A stretch of 64,000 nt of DNA from Planctomycetaceae bacterium. GTDB taxonomy: Bacteria > Planctomycetota > Phycisphaerae > Phycisphaerales > SM1A02. Location: assembly GCA_027490145.1 (NCBI GenBank), contig JAIXYQ010000006.1:124001-188000 (forward strand), read 5' to 3'. The notes below the pieces were generated by a model. That model was given only the letters and a program-made list of their open reading frames with translations, ran no database searches and was not told the origin of the DNA. The translations under genes were made by a program, and so were the position numbers. The stretch's first letter is position 1. Each line of letters begins with the position of its first letter. Positions 61,105 through 64,000 of this stretch are shown here, piece by piece.

Positions 61105-62547
61105 GTGCGACGAACGCTTCGCTCCATCCGGCTCGCGATCGCCTGCCTCGCCATCGCCACGGCGGCAGCCGCGCAGTCCCCCGCCGACACGGCTCGGTCG
61201 GCGACGGAACGGGCCGTGAACGAGGCCCTTGCGCAGCGGCGCAGCGTCGATGCTCTGACGCGTGCGAAGGCATGGCTCGAGCGTGCCCCGGGCGACGCCG
61301 GCATGCTGGCCTTGGCTGCGCGGGCGGCGGCGCAGTCGGGTGACCAACGCGTGGCGGCCGGGTACCTGAAGCGCGCGATCGAGGAGGGGTTCACCGACTT
61401 CGCCGCCGTCGAATCGGGCGCTGACTTCGCGGGCCTTCGGCGGCATGAGTCCTGGTCGGTGGTCCAGGATGCGATGCGCACCGCGCGCGCGCACAACGAG
61501 AACGGCGCGCTTTCCGGCGCCGAGGCCACGAAGGCGGTCGATGCCTGGAGGATGCGCTTCACCACCGGCTACCGCTCGTTCCCCGACGGCGCGACCAACA
61601 CGGTCCTGGTGACCACGCAGGATCCGACCAGCCGCGGCGAGCTGCTCTCCATGCTCGCGGCGATGACGCAGGACCAGGTCAGCCGGCTCTTCGGCAAGGG
61701 ACTCGCCCAGCCCGTGGCGGTGATCGTGGCCGTCGGCACCGACGGCGAGGGCGACGGCCTCACCCCCTCCCGCGCCGGCCGCTACGAGCACGCGTCGCGA
61801 CGCCTGCTCACGCGCGACACCGGCGCGACGCTGCGCCACGAGTTCACCCATGCCCTGCACTTTGCGCACATGGAACGCATCAACCAGCTCCATCCGATCT
61901 GGCTGCGCGAGGGTCTGGCCACCGTCTTCGAGACCTACCGCACGCGTGAGGACGGCTCGTTCGAGTTCCTGCCCAACGAACGCGCCGACGCAGCGATGCA
62001 GTTGCTGGCGACCGGCGCCGCTCCGGGTCTGCGTCGGTTGCTCACGATGCCGGAGGACGACTTCCAGAAGGATGGCGAGTCGACCTATCCACTCGTGCGT
62101 TCGCTCATGGAGTTCACTGCGTCCCGAGGTGCACTCGAACGGCTGTACGCGGAAGCCGTCGCGGGATTCCGGGATGATCCGGCGTGCACGCGTGCGCTCG
62201 AGCGGGCGCACGGAGCGAGCCTCGAGGAGATCGAGCGCTCATGGACGACGTGGACCCGGGAACGCGGCGCCCAGGGCCTGTCGACCGACCCCACCCAACC
62301 TTCGATCGGCGTGACCAGCGAGGATCACCCGGATGGGGCCAGGATCGTGCGATTCGTCACGAAGAGCACGGCCCGCGACGCAGGACTGCGGCCGGGCGAC
62401 GTGATCGTCGGCGTTGACGGGGAGCCCGTGCGGTCGGTCCGCGAGCTCGGCGTGGCCCTGACCCGCCTGCCTCGTCGGGAAACCCTCACGATCCGCTTCC
62501 GCCGGGGTGATTCGTATTCGATCCTCGAGGTGCGCCGGCGTCCATGA
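61105..62547 (+). CDS. Secreted gluzincin metalloprotease with a PDZ domain
   Basis: This 480-residue protein has a signal peptide (about residues 1-22, RLAIACLAIATAAAA) and an N-terminal helical domain. A zinc-binding LRHEFTHALHF follows (His245, Glu246, His249), with the third ligand Glu269 in WLREGLATVFE. The HExxH plus Glu arrangement defines gluzincins of the peptidase MA type. The last 90 residues form a PDZ domain (SIGVTSEDHPDGARI, AGLRPGDVIVGVDGEPV). It probably cuts or binds proteins in the periplasm. The start at the GTG fits a box 6 bases upstream; in-frame ATG codons further upstream lack a signal peptide. Confidence 0.8.
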   Translation: MRRTLRSIRLAIACLAIATAAAAQSPADTARSATERAVNEALAQRRSVDALTRAKAWLERAPGDAGMLALAARAAAQSGDQRVAAGYLKRAIEEGFTDFAAVESGADFAGLRRHESWSVVQDAMRTARAHNENGALSGAEATKAVDAWRMRFTTGYRSFPDGATNTVLVTTQDPTSRGELLSMLAAMTQDQVSRLFGKGLAQPVAVIVAVGTDGEGDGLTPSRAGRYEHASRRLLTRDTGATLRHEFTHALHFAHMERINQLHPIWLREGLATVFETYRTREDGSFEFLPNERADAAMQLLATGAAPGLRRLLTMPEDDFQKDGESTYPLVRSLMEFTASRGALERLYAEAVAGFRDDPACTRALERAHGASLEEIERSWTTWTRERGAQGLSTDPTQPSIGVTSEDHPDGARIVRFVTKSTARDAGLRPGDVIVGVDGEPVRSVRELGVALTRLPRRETLTIRFRRGDSYSILEVRRRP

Positions 62548-62822
62548 CGGAGCCGGCGGACCACGATGGCACGCTCGCCAGCCACCCCTCACCTTCACGA
62601 CCTGGTCCGGACGATCCGAGCGATGTTCGCGGATTGTGCTGTCCTTCTCGCGAACCGAGGAGTAGGTTCACTCGTGGTTCACCTTGGCGCGGAGTCGCCC
62701 TGCGTGATGCATGGCGAGCTCCTCCGGGCTCGGGACCCGGACGGCCGGGCGATCGTCGCCTCTGCCGCGTGCCGCGCATCCTGCGGTGCTGCCCCGCACC
62801 GCCGTCCACGGAGGTCCTTGCC

Positions 62823-63122
62823 ATGATCGTGACCATCAGCGCCAAGCACATGCAGCTCACCGAGTCCATCGCCGCGTACATCCGCGAGAAGGTCTCGAAG
62901 CTCCCGCGGTACTTCAATCGCGTGAGCGGCCTGGAGGTGGTGGTCGAACCGCTGCCGAGCCACGGGTTCCACGTCGAGTTGCGCGCCAACGTGGACCATC
63001 ACAAGGACTTCGTCTGCAACACGCACCACGACAACCTGTACGCGTGCGTCGACCTGGCCGTCGATCGCAGCCGCCGGCAACTCAGCGAGCACAAGGCCCG
63101 CCTGCGCGAGCATCGCCACTGA
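62823..63122 (+). CDS. hpf: Ribosome hibernation promoting factor, short form
   Basis: This 99-residue protein binds 70S ribosomes in stationary phase. It starts IVTISAKHMQLTESIAAYI, with the S30AE fold: HHDNLYACVDLAVDRSRRQL is the conserved last helix and CNTHHDN the loop before it. There is no C-terminal extension, so it is the short YhbH/HPF type rather than the long form. The start at 62823 has GGAGG 8 bases upstream. It is followed 114 bases later by ptsN and then ptsH, an order seen in many bacteria. Confidence 0.92.
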   Translation: MIVTISAKHMQLTESIAAYIREKVSKLPRYFNRVSGLEVVVEPLPSHGFHVELRANVDHHKDFVCNTHHDNLYACVDLAVDRSRRQLSEHKARLREHRH

Positions 63123-63219
63123 GCCGAACCCGGCTCGACCTCGTTCCACCATCGCGCCCGGCGCGGGACACGCTCCCTCGCCGGGCGCGTGCGTTGTGGC
63201 CCGGCATCCTGGCAATCGC

Positions 63220-63225
63220 TACGAT
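63220..63225 (+). promoter_or_regulatory. -10 box of ptsN
   Basis: TACGAT lies 11 bases before the ptsN ATG. The predicted leader is only about five bases. Confidence 0.45.
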
Positions 63226-63236
63226 CCGCCTTCTCC

Positions 63237-63707
63237 ATGAAGCTGATCGACCTCGTCCACGCCAAGGCCGTCCTCGCCCCGCTCGATGCCACCAAGCGCG
63301 ATGCATCGATCAGCGAACTGATGCAGGCGCTCGTCACCGCGAAGGTCGTCAAGGCCGCGCAGGCCGACGAGCTGGTCAAGGCCGTACTCAAGCGCGAGCG
63401 CAAGGGCTCGACGGGCTTCGGCCACGGCGTGGCCGTGCCGCACGCCAAGACGGACCTCGTCGACGCACCGATCGCCGCGCTCGGGATCAGCCCGTCCGGC
63501 ATCGACTTCAGTTCGCTCGACCGCCAGCCGGTGCATGCGGTCTTCCTCATCCTGAGCCCGGAGTCGAAGCCAGACCTCCACGTGGCTGCGATGGAGGCGA
63601 TCTTCCAGTCGCTGCAGGACGACCAGTTCAAGCGCTTCCTGCGCCAGGCCCGTACCCCCGCCGATGCGCGCCTGCTCCTGCAGGAAGCGGGATCGTCGAA
63701 GGGCTGA
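63237..63707 (+). CDS. ptsN: PTS fructose/nitrogen-type IIA protein
   Basis: This 156-residue protein is a IIA(Fru/Ntr) domain. The phosphorylated His69 is in FGHGVAVPHAKTDL, and HAVFLILSPESKPDLHV is the second conserved strand. No IIB or IIC domain is fused, so it is regulatory, as in the nitrogen PTS, rather than a sugar transporter. Its phosphate would come from HPr, which is encoded 5 bases downstream. rpoN and EI are not visible before the window ends. The start at 63237 is chosen over an in-frame ATG at 63189, which lies before the promoter. Confidence 0.9.
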   Translation: MKLIDLVHAKAVLAPLDATKRDASISELMQALVTAKVVKAAQADELVKAVLKRERKGSTGFGHGVAVPHAKTDLVDAPIAALGISPSGIDFSSLDRQPVHAVFLILSPESKPDLHVAAMEAIFQSLQDDQFKRFLRQARTPADARLLLQEAGSSKG

Positions 63708-63712
63708 CCAGC

Positions 63713-63985
63713 ATGGTGTCGGGCCGCGCCACCATCCTCAACCGGCTCGGGCTGCACGCGCGCCCGGCGATGAGTTTCGTGCAGACGGCGATGGGCTTCG
63801 GCTGCACCGTGACCGTGCGCCGGACCGATGGCGACGAGACGGTCGACGGCAAGAGCATCATGCAGATGCTGCTGGTGGCGGGCACCGCGGGGACCGAACT
63901 CGAGATCACCTGCGATGGCCCCGACGAGGATGCCGCGATGGCCGCACTGCTGCGGCTGATCGCCCGGAAGTTCGACGAGGAGTGA
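63713..63985 (+). CDS. ptsH: PTS phosphocarrier protein HPr
   Basis: This 90-residue protein carries the phosphate from EI to IIA proteins. The active His15 is in GLHARPAMSF and the regulatory serine, Ser48, is in GKSIMQMLLV. The second conserved serine is what HPr kinase would phosphorylate. It starts 5 bases after ptsN. The frame is open upstream over ptsN, but that is chance. ptsI would be expected downstream, beyond the window. Confidence 0.93.
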   Translation: MVSGRATILNRLGLHARPAMSFVQTAMGFGCTVTVRRTDGDETVDGKSIMQMLLVAGTAGTELEITCDGPDEDAAMAALLRLIARKFDEE

Positions 63986-64000
63986 GCGCCGCGTCAGCGC

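Noticed and set aside
62566-62826. 86-codon plus-strand frame before hpf
   Set aside because: It overlaps the hpf ribosome-binding site and has an Arg/Ala-rich composition with no motif.

Overview
The window is a dense, GC-rich bacterial chromosome segment of about 47 protein genes and two serine tRNA genes. I saw no CRISPR array, insertion sequence or prophage. The gene complement points to a planctomycete, probably class Phycisphaerae. The reasons are a secreted FG-GAP protein ending in a calcium-loop dockerin-like tail, a very short omega subunit, several secreted or membrane proteins of planctomycete type, and lipid A synthesis (lpxB) without the usual neighbours. This assignment is inference from protein character, not from a marker search.

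Layout. 1-3300: the 3' end of rpoC with a clear terminator, two YkgJ-type cysteine-cluster proteins and an unknown protein. 3300-8400 (minus): a complete branched-chain amino acid type ABC importer, livKHMGF, whose LivG carries an inserted pair of membrane segments. 8500-17400: an unknown protein, lpxB and aspS back to back, then an operon of a secreted protein, trxB and a dicarboxylate symporter, divergent from purD. 17400-24400: a large secreted subtilase, pgeF, a GbsR/MarR regulator and the FG-GAP/dockerin protein. 24393-32350: tRNA-Ser(GCT), a DedA protein, sucC, a HAD hydrolase, two unknowns, a beta-hydroxyacid dehydrogenase, tRNA-Ser(CGA), rpoZ, a ClC channel overlapping rnpA, and yidD antisense to the end of rnpA.

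33100-47180 is the most unusual part. A six-gene minus-strand operon encodes three SPFH/band 7 membrane proteins (one with seven membrane segments), an ABC-2 ATPase, its permease and a large membrane-anchored protein. A second ABC-2 permease is read divergently from it. Just beyond lie a tandem pair of secreted ClpP/NfeD-like proteins with altered catalytic residues and a small membrane protein. I read the cluster as a candidate envelope proteostasis or export system; its function is not known from the sequence.

47230-64000: an operon of a sugar-isomerase-like protein, cmk, plsC and cca; gcvH followed by a LolD/FtsX-type ABC exporter; uvrB and uvrA; a thioesterase-purN pair; a secreted gluzincin with a PDZ domain; and hpf, ptsN and ptsH.

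Gene expression. Over a dozen genes have a TANNNT-like box exactly 6 to 8 bases before the start codon and no Shine-Dalgarno sequence, as expected for leaderless mRNAs. Others (livK, HIBADH, rpoZ, gcvH, hpf, the 101-residue protein) have an ordinary leader with GGAG. The two modes sit side by side.
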